Below, one piece after another: positions 34,201-45,700 of a stretch of 64,000 nucleotides of DNA. Positions within the stretch are counted from its first letter, which is position 1. Each line of letters opens with the position of its first letter. The DNA is from Brachycybe producta (lineage: Eukaryota > Arthropoda > Diplopoda > Playtdesmida > Andrognathidae), in the NCBI GenBank assembly GCA_036925085.1, contig JAUPFP010000099.1, positions 1 to 64,000 on the forward strand, written 5' to 3'. The notes below the pieces were generated by a model. The model searched no databases. It was not told the DNA's origin and saw only the letters and a list, made by a program, of their open reading frames with translations. The position numbers and the translations under genes are program-made.

Positions 34201-37200
34201 TTCAAGTTGAAGTTCAAGTTGAAGTTCAAGTTGAAGTTCAAGTTGAAGTTCAAGTTGAAGTTCAAGTTGAAGTTCAAGTTGAAGTTCAAGTTGAAGTTCA
34301 AGTTGAAGTTCAAGTTGAAGTTCAAGTTGAAGTTCAAGTTGAAGTTCAAGTTGAAGTTCAAGTTGAAGTTGAAGTTAAAGTTGAGTTTGAAGTTGAAGTT
34401 GAAGTTGAAGTTGAAGTTGAAGTTGAATTCAGAGTTGAAGTTGAAGTCGAAGTTAAATTTCAAGTTGAAGCTGAAGTTCAAGTTGAAGTTCAAGTTGAAG
34501 TTCAAGTTGAAGTTCAAGTTGAAGTTCAAGTTGAAGTTCAAGTTGAAGTTCAAGTTGAAGTTCAAGTTGAAGTTCAAGTTGAAGTTCAAGTTGAAGTTCA
34601 AGTTGAAGTTCAAGTTGAAGTTCAAGTTGAAGTTTAAGTTGAAGTTCAAGTTGAAGTTCAAGTTGAAGTTCAAGTTGAAGTTCAAGTTGAAGTTCAAGTT
34701 AAAGTTCAAGTTGAAGTTCAAGTTGAAGTTCAAGTTGAAGTTCAAGTTGAAGTTCAAGTTGAAGTTCAAGTTGAAGTTCAAGTTGAAGTTCAAGTTGAAG
34801 TTCAAGTTGAAGTTCAAGTTGAAGTACAAGTTGAAGTTAAAGTTGAAATTGAAGTTGAAGCTGAAGTTGAAGTTAAAGTTGCAGTTAAACTTGAAGTTAA
34901 AATTGAAGTTGAAGTTAAAGTTGAAGTTGCAGTTGAAATTGCAGTTGACATTTAAGTTTAAGTTGAAGTTGAAACTAAAGTTGAAGTTGAAGTTGAAGTT
35001 GAAGTTGAAGTTGAAATTGAGATGGAGTTAATGTTGAAGTTAAAATTGAAGTTGAAGGTGAATTTGAAGTTGAAGTTGAAGTTAAAGTTGAAGTTGAAGT
35101 TGAAGTTGAGGTTGAAGTTAAAGTTAAAGTTAAAGTTGAGTTTGAAGTTGAAGTTGAAGTTGAAGTTGAAGTTGAAGTTGAAGTTGAAGTTAAAATTGAA
35201 GTCGAAGCTGAAGTTGAAGTTAAAGTTGCAGTTAAACTTGAAGTTAAAATTGAAGTTGAAGTTAAAGTTGAAGTTGCAGTTGAAATTGCAGTTGACATTT
35301 AAGTTTAAGTTGAAATTGAAACTAAAGTTGAAGTTGAAGTTGAAGTTGAAGTTGAAATTGAGATGGAGTTAATGTTGAAGTTAAAATTGAAGTTTAAGTT
35401 AAAGTTGAAGTTGAAGTTGAAGTTAAAGTTGAAGTTGAAGTTGAAGTTCAAGTTGAAGTTCAAGTTCAAGTTGAAGTTCAAGTTCAAGTTGAAGTTCAAG
35501 TTGAAGTTCAAGTTGAAGATCAAGTTGAAGTTTAAGTTGAAGTTCAAGTTGAAGTTCAAGTTGAAGTTGAAGTTGAAATTGAAGTTGAAGTTGAAGTTAA
35601 AGTTGAAGTTGAAGTTCAAGTTCAAGTTGAAGTTCAAGTTCAAGTTGAAGTTCAAGTTCAAGTTGAAGTTCAAGTTGAAGATCAAGTTGAAGTTTAAGTT
35701 GAAGTTCAAGTTGAAGTTCAAGTTGAAGTTGAAGTTGAAGTTGAAGTTGAAGTTGAATCTTAAGTTGAAGTTGAAGTTGAAGTTGAAGTCAGAGTTGAAC
35801 TTTGAAGTCGATGTTAAATTTCAAGTTGAAGTTCAAGTTGAAGTTCAAGTTGAAGTTCAAGTTGAAGTTCAAGTTGAAGTTGAAGTTGAAATTGAAGTTG
35901 AAGTTGAAGTTGAAGTTGAAGTTGAAGTTAAAGTTGAGTTTGAAGTTAAAGATGAAGTTGAAGTTGAAGTTGATGTTGAAATTGAATTCAGAGTTGAAGT
36001 TGAAGTCGAAGTTAACTTTCAAGTTGAAGCTGAAGTTCAAGTTGAAGTTCAAGTTGAAGTTCAAGTTGAAGTTCAAGTTGAAGTTCAAGTTGCAGTTAAA
36101 CTTGAAGTTAAAATTGAAGTTGAAGTTAAAGTTGAAGTTGCAGTTGAAATTGCAGTTGACATTTAAGTTTAAGTTGAAATTGAAACTAAAGTTGAAGTTG
36201 AAGTTGAAGTTGAAGTTGAAATTGAGATGGAGTTAATGTTGAAGTTAAAATTGAAGTTTAAGTTAAAGTTGAAGTTGAAGTTGAAGTTAAAGTTGAAGTT
36301 GAAGTTGAAGTTCAAGTTGAAGTTCAAGTTCAAGTTGAAGTTCAAGTTCAAGTTGAAGTTCAAGTTGAAGTTCAAGTTGAAGATCAAGTTGAAGTTTAAG
36401 TTGAAGTTCAAGTTGAAGTTCAAGTTGAAGTTGAAGTTGAAATTGAAGTTGAAGTTGAAGTTAAAGTTGAAGTTGAAGTTGAAGTTCAAGTTGAAGTTCA
36501 AGTTCAAGTTGAAGTTGAAGTTCAAGTTGAAGTTCAAGTTGAAGATCAAGTTGAAGTTTAAGTTGAAGTTCAAGTTGAAGTTCAAGTTGAAGTTGAAGTT
36601 GAAATTGAAGTTGAAGTTGAATCTTAAGTTGAAGTTGAAGTTGAAGTTGAAGTCAGAGTTGAACTTTGAAGTCGATGTTAAATTTCAAGTTGAAGTTCAA
36701 GTTGAAGTTCAAGTTGAAGTTCAAGTTGAAGTTCAAGTTGAAGTTGAAGTTGAAATTGAAGTTGAAGTTGAAGTTGAAGTTGAAGTTGAAGTTAAAGTTG
36801 AGTTTGAAGTTAAAGATGAAGTTGAAGTTGAAGTTGATGTTGAAATTGAATTCAGAGTTGAAGTTGAAGTCGAAGTTAACTTTCAAGTTGAAGCTGAAGT
36901 TCAAGTTGAAGTTCAAGTTGAAGTTCAAGTTGAAGTTCAAGTTGAAGTTCAAGTTGAAGTTCAAGTTGAAGTTCAAGTTGAAGTTCAAGTTGAAGTTCAA
37001 GTTGAAGTTCAAGTTGAAGTTCAAGTTGAAGTTCAAGTTGAAGTTCAAGTTGAAGTTCAAGTTGAAGTTCAAGTTGAAGTTCAATTTGAAGTTCAAGTTG
37101 AAGTCAAAGTTAAATTTCAAGTTGAATCTGAAGTTGAAGTTAAATTTGAAGTTGAAGTTGAAGTCAGAGTTGAACTTTGAAGTCGATGTTAAACTTCAAG

Positions 37201-39739
37201 TTGAAGTTCAAGTTGAAGTTCAAGTTGAAGTTCAAGTTGAAGTCAAAGTTAAATTTCAAGTTGAATCTGAAGTTGAAGTTGAAGTTGAAATTGAAGTAGA
37301 AGTTGAAGTTGAAGTTAAAGTTGAGTTTGAAGTTGAAGTTGAAGTTGAAGTTGAAGTTGAAGTTGAAGTTGATGTTGAAGTTGAATTCAGAGTTGAAGTT
37401 GAAGTCGAAGTTAAATTTCAAGTTGAAGCTGAAGTTCAAGTTGATGTTCAAGTTGAAGTTCAAGTTGAAGTTCAAGTTGAAGTTGAAGTTGAAGTACAAG
37501 TTGAATTTCAAGTTGAAGTTCAAGTTGAAGTTCAAGTTGAAGTTCAAGTTGAAGTTCAAGTTGAAGTTCAAGTTGAAGTTCAAGTTGAAGTTCAAGTTGA
37601 AGTTCAAGTTGAAGTTCAAATTGAAGTTCAAGTTGAAGTACAAGTTGAAGTTCAAGTTGAAGTTCAAGTTCATGTTGAAGTTCAAGTTGAAGTTCAAGTT
37701 GAAGTTCAAGTTGAAGTTCAAGTTGAAGTTCAAGTTGAAGTTCAAGTTGAAGTTCAAGTTGAAGTTCAAGTTGAAGTTCAAGTTGAAGTTCAAGTTGAAG
37801 TTCAAGTTGAAGTTCAAGTTGAAGTTCAAGTTGAAGTTCAAGTTGAAGTTCAAGTTGAAGTTCAAGTTGAAGTTCAAGTTGAAGTTCAAGTTGAAGTTCA
37901 AGTTGAAGTTCAAGTTGAAGTTCAAGTTGAAGTTCAAGTTGAAGTTCAAGTTGAAGTCGAAGTTATATTTCAAGTTGAATCTGAAGTTGAAGTTGAAGTT
38001 GAAGTTGAAGTTGAAGTCAGAGTTGAACTTTGAAGTCGATGTTAAATTTCAAGTTGAAGTTCAAGTTGAAGTTCAAGTTGAAGTTCAAGTTGAAGTTCAA
38101 GTTGAAGTTCAAGTTGAAGTTCAAGTTGAAGTTGTAGTTGAAATTGAAGTTGAAGTTGAAGTTGAAGTTGAAGTGGAAATTGCAGTTGAAGTTGAAATTG
38201 AATTTAAAGTTGGAGTTGAAGTTGAAGTTGAGTTGAAGTTGAAGTTAAAGTTGAAGTTGAAGTTGAAGTTGAAGTTGAAGTTGAAATTCAAGTTGAAGTT
38301 GAAGTTTAAGTTTAAGTTGAAGTTCAAGTTGAAGTTCAAGTTGAAGTTCAAGTTGAAGTTCAAGTTGAAGTTCAAGTTGAAGTTCAAGTTGAAGTTCAAG
38401 TTGAAGTCAAAGTTAAATTTCAAGTTGAATCTGAAGTTGAAGTTAAATTTGAAGTTGAAGTTGAAGTCAGAGTTGAACTTTGAAGTCAATGTTAAATTTC
38501 AAGTTGAAGTTCAAGTTGAAGTTCAAGTTGAAGTCAAAGTTAAATTTCAAGTTGAATCTGAAGTTGAAGTTGAAGTTGAAATTGAAGTTGAAGTTGAAGT
38601 TGAAGTTAAAGTTGAGTTTGAAGTTGAAGTTGAAGTTGATGTTGAAGTTGAATTCAGAGTTGAAGTTGAAGTCGAAGTTAAATTTCAAGTTGAAGCTGAA
38701 GTTCAAGTTGATGTTCAAGTTGAAGTTCAAGTTGAAGTTCAAGTTGAAGTTGAAGTTGAAGTACAAGTTGAATTTCAAGTTGAAGTTCAAGTTGAAGTTC
38801 AAGTTGAAGTTCAAGTTGAAGTTCAAGTTGAAGTTCAAGTTGAAGTTCAAGTTGAAGTTCAAGTTGAAGTTCAAGTTGAAGTTCAAGTTGAAGTTCAAAT
38901 TGAAGTTCAAGTTGAAGTACAAGTTGAAGTTCAAGTTGAAGTTCAAGTTCATGTTGAAGTTCAAGTTGAAGTTGAAATTGAGATGGAGTTAATGTTGAAG
39001 TTAAAATTGAAGTTTAAGTTAAAGTTGAAGTTGAAGTTGAAGTTAAAGTTGAAGTTGAAGTTCAAGTTCAAGTTGAAGTTCAAGTTCAAGTTGAAGTTCA
39101 AGTTCAAGTTGAAGTTCAAGTTGAAGATCAAGTTGAAGTTTAAGTTGAAGTTCAAGTTGAAGTTCAAGTTGAAGTTGAAGTTGAAATTGAAGTTGAAGTT
39201 GAATCTTAAGTTGAAGTTGAAGTTGAAGTTGAAGTCAGAGTTGAACTTTGAAGTCGATGTTAAATTTCAAGTTGAAGTTCAAGTTGAAGTTCAAGTTGAA
39301 GTTCAAGTTGAAGTTCAAGTTGAAGTTGAAGTTGAAGTTGAAGTTGAAGTTGAAGTTGAAGTTAAAGTTGAGTTTGAAGTTAAAGATGAAGTTGAAGTTG
39401 AAGTTGATGTTGAAATTGAATTCAGAGTTGAAGTTGAAGTCGAAGTTAACTTTCAAGTTGAAGCTGAAGTTCAAGTTGAAGTTCAAGTTGAAGTTCAAGT
39501 TGAAGTTCAAGTTGAAGTTCAAGTTGAAGTTCAAGTTGAAGTTCAAGTTGAAGTTCAAGTTGAAGTTCAAGTTGAAGTTCAAGTTGAAGTTCAAGTTGAA
39601 GTTCAAGTTGAAGTTCAAGTTGAAGTTCAAGTTGAAGTTCAAGTTGAAGTTCAAGTTGAAGTTCAAGTTGAAGTTCAAGTTGAAGTTCAAGTTGAAGTTC
39701 AAGTTGAAGTTCAAGTTGAAGTTCAAGTTGAAGTTCAAG
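31300..39739. repeat. 8.4-8.5 kb higher-order repeat, copy a
   Basis: Order: P (31,300), N, M5 (32,055), M3 (32,240), M4, CAAGTT arrays (32,472-32,740 and 32,845-33,195), M3 (33,306), N, M5 (33,595), M3, M4, CAAGTT arrays (34,010-34,365 and 34,465-34,830), M3/M4 repeated near 34,947-36,230, then M1 modules at 35,789, 36,653, 37,164, 38,025, 38,467 and 39,235 with their M2 and CAAGTT arrays. The largest array, 37,430-37,955, carries CAAATTGAAG and GTTCATGTTG markers. The unit repeats at 39,743 with offsets of 8,437 to 8,545, all steps being multiples of 6. Confidence 0.87.
31960..32130. repeat. GAATTTGAAGTT dimer array with M5
   Basis: About 14 GAATTTGAAGTT dimers, a third dimer type. They are interrupted near 32,064 by module M5 (GAATTTTTAAGTTG), which adds 1 bp to the register. 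Matching arrays with M5 lie near 33,500-33,670, 40,400-40,570 and 42,015-42,200. Shorter versions without M5 lie near 50,400-50,480, 56,145-56,225, 57,910-57,990 and 61,310-61,380. Confidence 0.87.
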
Positions 39740-39742
39740 TTG

Positions 39743-42700
39743 AGGTTGAAGTTGAAGTTGAAGTTGAAGTTGAAGTTGAAGTTGAAGTTGAAGTTGAAAT
39801 TGAAGTTGAAGTTGAAGTTGAAGTTCAATTTGAAGTTAAAGTTGACTTTGAAGTTGAAGTTGATGTTGAAGTTGAATTCAGAGTTGAAGTTGAAGTCGAA
39901 GTTAAATTTCAAGTTGAAGCTGAAGTTGAAGTTGCAGTTAAAGTTGAAGTTGAATTTGAAGTTTAATTTGAAATTAAAGTTGAAGCTGAAGTTGAAGTTA
40001 AAGTTGAAGTTGAATTTGAAGTTGAAGTTGAAGTTGAATTTGAAGTTGAATTTGAAGTTGAAGTTAAAGTTGAATTTGATAATGAAGTTGAAGTTGAAGT
40101 TGCAGTTGAAATTTAAGTTTAAGTTGAAGTTGAAACTAAAGTTGAAGTTGAAGTTGAAGTTGAAGTTGAAGGTGAATTTGAAGTTGAAGTTGAATTTAAA
40201 GTTGAAGTTGAAGTTGAAGTTGAAGTTGAAGTTGAAGTTAAAGTTAAAGTTGAGTTTGAAGTTGAAGTTGAAGTTGAAGTTGAAGTTGAAGTTGAAGTTG
40301 AAGTTAATGTTGAAGTTGCAGTTAAAGTTGAAGTTGAAATTAAAGTTGAAGTTGAAGTTGAAGTTGAATTTGAAGTTGAATTTAAAGTTAAAGTTGAAGT
40401 TGAATTTGAAGTTGAATTTGAAGTTGAATTTGAAGTTGAATTTGAAGTTGAATTTGAAGTTGAATTTGAAGTTGAATTTGAAGTTGAATTTGAAGTTGAA
40501 TTTTTAAGTTGAATTTGAAGTTGAATTTGAAGTTGAATTTGAAGTTGAATTTGAAGTTGAATTTGAAGTTGAAGTTAAAGTTGAAATTGAAGTTGAAGCT
40601 GAAGTTGAAGTTAAAGTTGCAGTTAAACTTGAAGTTAAAATTGTAGTTGAAGTTAAAGTTGAAGTTGCAGTTGAAATTGCAGTTGACATTTAAGTTGAAG
40701 TTGAAGTTGAAACTAAAGTTGAAGTTGAAGTTGAAGTTGAAGTTGAAATTTCAGTTGAAGGTGAATTTGAAGTTGAAGTTGAAGTTGAAGTTGAAGTTGA
40801 AGTTGAAATTGAGATGGAGTTAATGTTGAAGTTAAAATTGAAGTAAAAGTTAAAGTTGATGTTGCAGTTGAAGTTGAAGTTAAAGTTGAAGTTGAAGTTG
40901 AAGTTGAAGTTCAAGTTCAAGTTCAAGTTGAAGTTCAAGTTGAAGTTCAAGTTGAAGTTCAAGTTGAAGTTCAAGTTGAAGTTCAAGTTGAAGTTCAAGT
41001 TGAAGTTCAAGTTGAAGTTCAAGTTGAAGTTCAAGTTGAAGTTCAAGTTGAAGTTCAAGTTCAAGTTGAAGTTCAAGTTGAAGTTCAAGTTGAAGTTCAA
41101 GTTGAAGTTCAAGTTGAAGTTCAAGTTGAAGTTCAAGTTGAAGTTCAAGTTGAAGTTCAAGTTGAAGTTCAAGTTGAAGTTCAAGTTGAAGTTCAAGTTG
41201 AAGTTCAAGTTGAAGTTCAAGTTGAAGTTCAAGTTGAAGTTCAAGTTGAAGTTCAAGTTGAAGTTCAAGTTGAAGTTGAAGTTAAAGTTGAGTTTGAAGT
41301 TGAAGTTGAAGTTGAAGTTGAAGTTGAAGTTGAATTCAGAGTTGAAGTTGAAGTCGAAGTTAAATTTCAAGTTGAAGCTGAAGTTCAAGTTGAAGTTCAA
41401 GTTGAAGTTCAAGTTGAAGTTCAAGTTGAAGTTCAAGTTGAAGTTCAAGTTGAAGTTCAAGTTGAAGTTCAAGTTGAAGTTCAAGTTGAAGTTCAAGTTG
41501 AAGTTCAAGTTGAAGTTTAAGTTGAAGTTCAAGTTGAAGTTCAAGTTGAAGTTCAAGTTGAAGTTCAAGTTGAAGTTCAAGTTAAAGTTCAAGTTGAAGT
41601 TCAAGTTGAAGTTCAAGTTGAAGTTCAAGTTGAAGTTCAAGTTGAAGTTCAAGTTGAAGTTCAAGTTGAAGTTCAAGTTGAAGTTCAAGTTGAAGTTCAA
41701 GTTGAAGTACAAGTTGAAGTTAAAGTTGAAATTGAAGTTGAAGCTGAAGTTGAAGTTAAAGTTGCAGTTAAACTTGAAGTTAAAATTGAAGTTGAAGTTA
41801 AAGTTGAAGTTGCAGTTGAAATTGCAGTTGACATTTAAGTTTAAGTTGAAGTTGAAACTAAAGTTGAAGTTGAAGTTGAAGTTGAAGTTGAAGTTGAAGT
41901 TGAAGTTGAAGTTGAAGTTAATGTTGAAGTTGCAGTTAAAGTTGAAGTTGAAATTAAAGTTGAAGTTGAAGTTGAAGTTGAATTTGAAGTTGAATTTAAA
42001 GTTAAAGTTGAAGTTGAATTTGAAGTTGAATTTGAAGTTGAATTTGAAGTTGAATTTGAAGTTGAATTTGAAGTTGAATTTGAAGTTGAATTTGAAGTTG
42101 AATTTGAAGTTGAATTTGAAGTTGAATTTTTAAGTTGAATTTGAAGTTGAATTTGAAGTTGAATTTGAAGTTGAATTTGAAGTTGAATTTGAAGTTGAAG
42201 TTAAAGTTGAAATTGAAGTTGAAGCTGAAGTTGAAGTTAAAGTTGCAGTTAAACTTGAAGTTAAAATTGTAGTTGAAGTTAAAGTTGAAGTTGCAGTTGA
42301 AATTGCAGTTGACATTTAAGTTGAAGTTGAAGTTGAAACTAAAGTTGAAGTTGAAGTTGAAGTTGAAGTTGAAATTTCAGTTGAAGGTGAATTTGAAGTT
42401 GAAGTTGAAGTTGAAGTTGAAGTTGAAGTTGAAATTGAGATGGAGTTAATGTTGAAGTTAAAATTGAAGTAAAAGTTAAAGTTGAAGTTGCAGTTGAAGT
42501 TGAAGTTAAAGTTGAAGTTGAAGTTGAAGTTGAAGTTCAAGTTCAAGTTCAAGTTGAAGTTCAAGTTGAAGTTCAAGTTGAAGTTCAAGTTGAAGTTCAA
42601 GTTGAAGTTCAAGTTGAAGTTCAAGTTGAAGTTCAAGTTGAAGTTCAAGTTGAAGTTCAAGTTGAAGTTCAAGTTGAAGTTCAAGTTCAAGTTGAAGTTC

Positions 42701-45700
42701 AAGTTGAAGTTCAAGTTGAAGTTCAAGTTGAAGTTCAAGTTGAAGTTCAAGTTGAAGTTCAAGTTGAAGTTCAAGTTGAAGTTCAAGTTGAAGTTCAAGT
42801 TGAAGTTCAAGTTGAAGTTCAAGTTGAAGTTCAAGTTGAAGTTCAAGTTGAAGTTCAAGTTGAAGTTCAAGTTGAAGTTCAAGTTGAAGTTCAAGTTGAA
42901 GTTGAAGTTAAAGTTGAGTTTGAAGTTGAAGTTGAAGTTGAAGTTGAAGTTGAAGTTGAATTCAGAGTTGAAGTTGAAGTCGAAGTTAAATTTCAAGTTG
43001 AAGCTGAAGTTCAAGTTGAAGTTCAAGTTGAAGTTCAAGTTGAAGTTCAAGTTGAAGTTCAAGTTGAAGTTCAAGTTGAAGTTCAAGTTGAAGTTCAAGT
43101 TGAAGTTCAAGTTGAAGTTCAAGTTGAAGTTCAAGTTGAAGTTTAAGTTGAAGTTCAAGTTGAAGTTCAAGTTGAAGTTCAAGTTGAAGTTCAAGTTGAA
43201 GTTCAAGTTAAAGTTCAAGTTGAAGTTCAAGTTGAAGTTCAAGTTGAAGTTCAAGTTGAAGTTCAAGTTGAAGTTCAAGTTGAAGTTCAAGTTGAAGTTC
43301 AAGTTGAAGTTCAAGTTGAAGTTCAAGTTGAAGTACAAGTTGAAGTTAAAGTTGAAATTGAAGTTGAAGCTGAAGTTGAAGTTAAAGTTGCAGTTAAACT
43401 TGAAGTTAAAATTGAAGTTGAAGTTAAAGTTGAAGTTGCAGTTGAAATTGCAGTTGACATTTAAGTTTAAGTTGAAGTTGAAACTAAAGTTGAAGTTGAA
43501 GTTGAAGTTGAAGTTGAAGTTGAAATTGAGATGGAGTTAATGTTGAAGTTAAAATTGAAGTTGAAGGTGAATTTGAAGTTGAAGTTGAAGTTAAAGTTGA
43601 AGTTGAAGTTGAAGTTGAGGTTGAAGTTAAAGTTAAAGTTAAAGTTGAGTTTGAAGTTGAAGTTGAAGTTGAAGTTGAAGTTGAAGTTGAAGTTGAAGTT
43701 AAAATTGAAGTCGAAGCTGAAGTTGAAGTTAAAGTTGCAGTTAAACTTGAAGTTAAAATTGAAGTTGAAGTTAAAGTTGAAGTTGCAGTTGAAATTGCAG
43801 TTGACATTTAAGTTTAAGTTGAAATTGAAACTAAAGTTGAAGTTGAAGTTGAAGTTGAAGTTGAAATTGAGATGGAGTTAATGTTGAAGTTAAAATTGAA
43901 GTTTAAGTTAAAGTTGAAGTTGAAGTTGAAGTTAAAGTTGAAGTTGAAGTTGAAGTTCAAGTTGAAGTTCAAGTTCAAGTTCAAGTTCAAGTTCAAGTTG
44001 AAGTTCAAGTTGAAGTTCAAGTTGAAGATCAAGTTGAAGTTTAAGTTGAAGTTCAAGTTGAAGTTCAAGTTGAAGTTGAAGTTGAAATTGAAGTTGAAGT
44101 TGAAGTTAAAGTTGAAGTTGAAGTTCAAGTTCAAGTTGAAGTTCAAGTTCAAGTTGAAGTTCAAGTTCAAGTTGAAGTTCAAGTTGAAGATCAAGTTGAA
44201 GTTTAAGTTGAAGTTCAAGTTGAAGTTCAAGTTGAAGTTGAAGTTGAAATTGAAGTTGAAATTGAATCTTAAGTTGAAGTTGAAGTTGAAGTTGAAGTCA
44301 GAGTTGAACTTTGAAGTCGATGTTAAATTTCAAGTTGAAGTTCAAGTTGAAGTTCAAGTTGAAGTTCAAGTTGAAGTTCAAGTTGAAGTTCAAGTTGAAG
44401 TTCAAGTTGAAGTTCAAGTTGAAGTTGAAGTTGAAATTGAAGTTGAAGTTGAAGTTGAAGTTGAAGTTGAAGTTAAAGTTGAGTTTGAAGTTAAAGATGA
44501 AGTTGAAGTTGAAGTTGATGTTGAAATTGAATTCAGAGTTGAAGTTGAAGTCGAAGTTAACTTTCAAGTTGAAGCTGAAGTTCAAGTTGAAGTTCAAGTT
44601 GAAGTTCAAGTTGAAGTTCAAGTTGAAGTTCAAGTTGCAGTTAAACTTGAAGTTAAAATTGAAGTTGAAGTTAAAGTTGAAGTTGCAGTTGAAATTGCAG
44701 TTGACATTTAAGTTTAAGTTGAAATTGAAACTAAAGTTGAAGTTGAAGTTGAAGTTGAAGTTGAAATTGAGATGGAGTTAATGTTGAAGTTAAAATTGAA
44801 GTTTAAGTTAAAGTTGAAGTTGAAGTTGAAGTTAAAGTTGAAGTTGAAGTTGAAGTTCAAGTTGAAGTTCAAGTTCAAGTTGAAGTTCAAGTTCAAGTTG
44901 AAGTTCAAGTTGAAGTTCAAGTTGAAGATCAAGTTGAAGTTTAAGTTGAAGTTCAAGTTGAAGTTCAAGTTGAAGTTGAAGTTGAAATTGAAGTTGAAGT
45001 TGAAGTTAAAGTTGAAGTTGAAGTTCAAGTTCAAGTTGAAGTTCAAGTTCAAGTTGAAGTTCAAGTTCAAGTTGAAGTTCAAGTTGAAGATCAAGTTGAA
45101 GTTTAAGTTGAAGTTCAAGTTGAAGTTCAAGTTGAAGTTGAAGTTGAAATTGAAGTTGAAGTTGAATCTTAAGTTGAAGTTGAAGTTGAAGTTGAAGTCA
45201 GAGTTGAACTTTGAAGTCGATGTTAAATTTCAAGTTGAAGTTCAAGTTGAAGTTCAAGTTGAAGTTCAAGTTGAAGTTCAAGTTGAAGTTGAAGTTGAAA
45301 TTGAAGTTGAAGTTGAAGTTGAAGTTGAAGTTGAAGTTAAAGTTGAGTTTGAAGTTAAAGATGAAGTTGAAGTTGAAGTTGATGTTGAAATTGAATTCAG
45401 AGTTGAAGTTGAAGTCGAAGTTAACTTTCAAGTTGAAGCTGAAGTTCAAGTTGAAGTTCAAGTTGAAGTTCAAGTTGAAGTTCAAGTTGAAGTTCAAGTT
45501 GAAGTTCAAGTTGAAGTTCAAGTTGAAGTTCAAGTTGAAGTTCAAGTTGAAGTTCAAGTTGAAGTTCAAGTTGAAGTTCAAGTTGAAGTTCAAGTTGAAG
45601 TTCAAGTTGAAGTTCAAGTTGAAGTTCAAGTTGAAGTCAAAGTTAAATTTCAAGTTGAATCTGAAGTTGAAGTTAAATTTGAAGTTGAAGTTGAAGTCAG

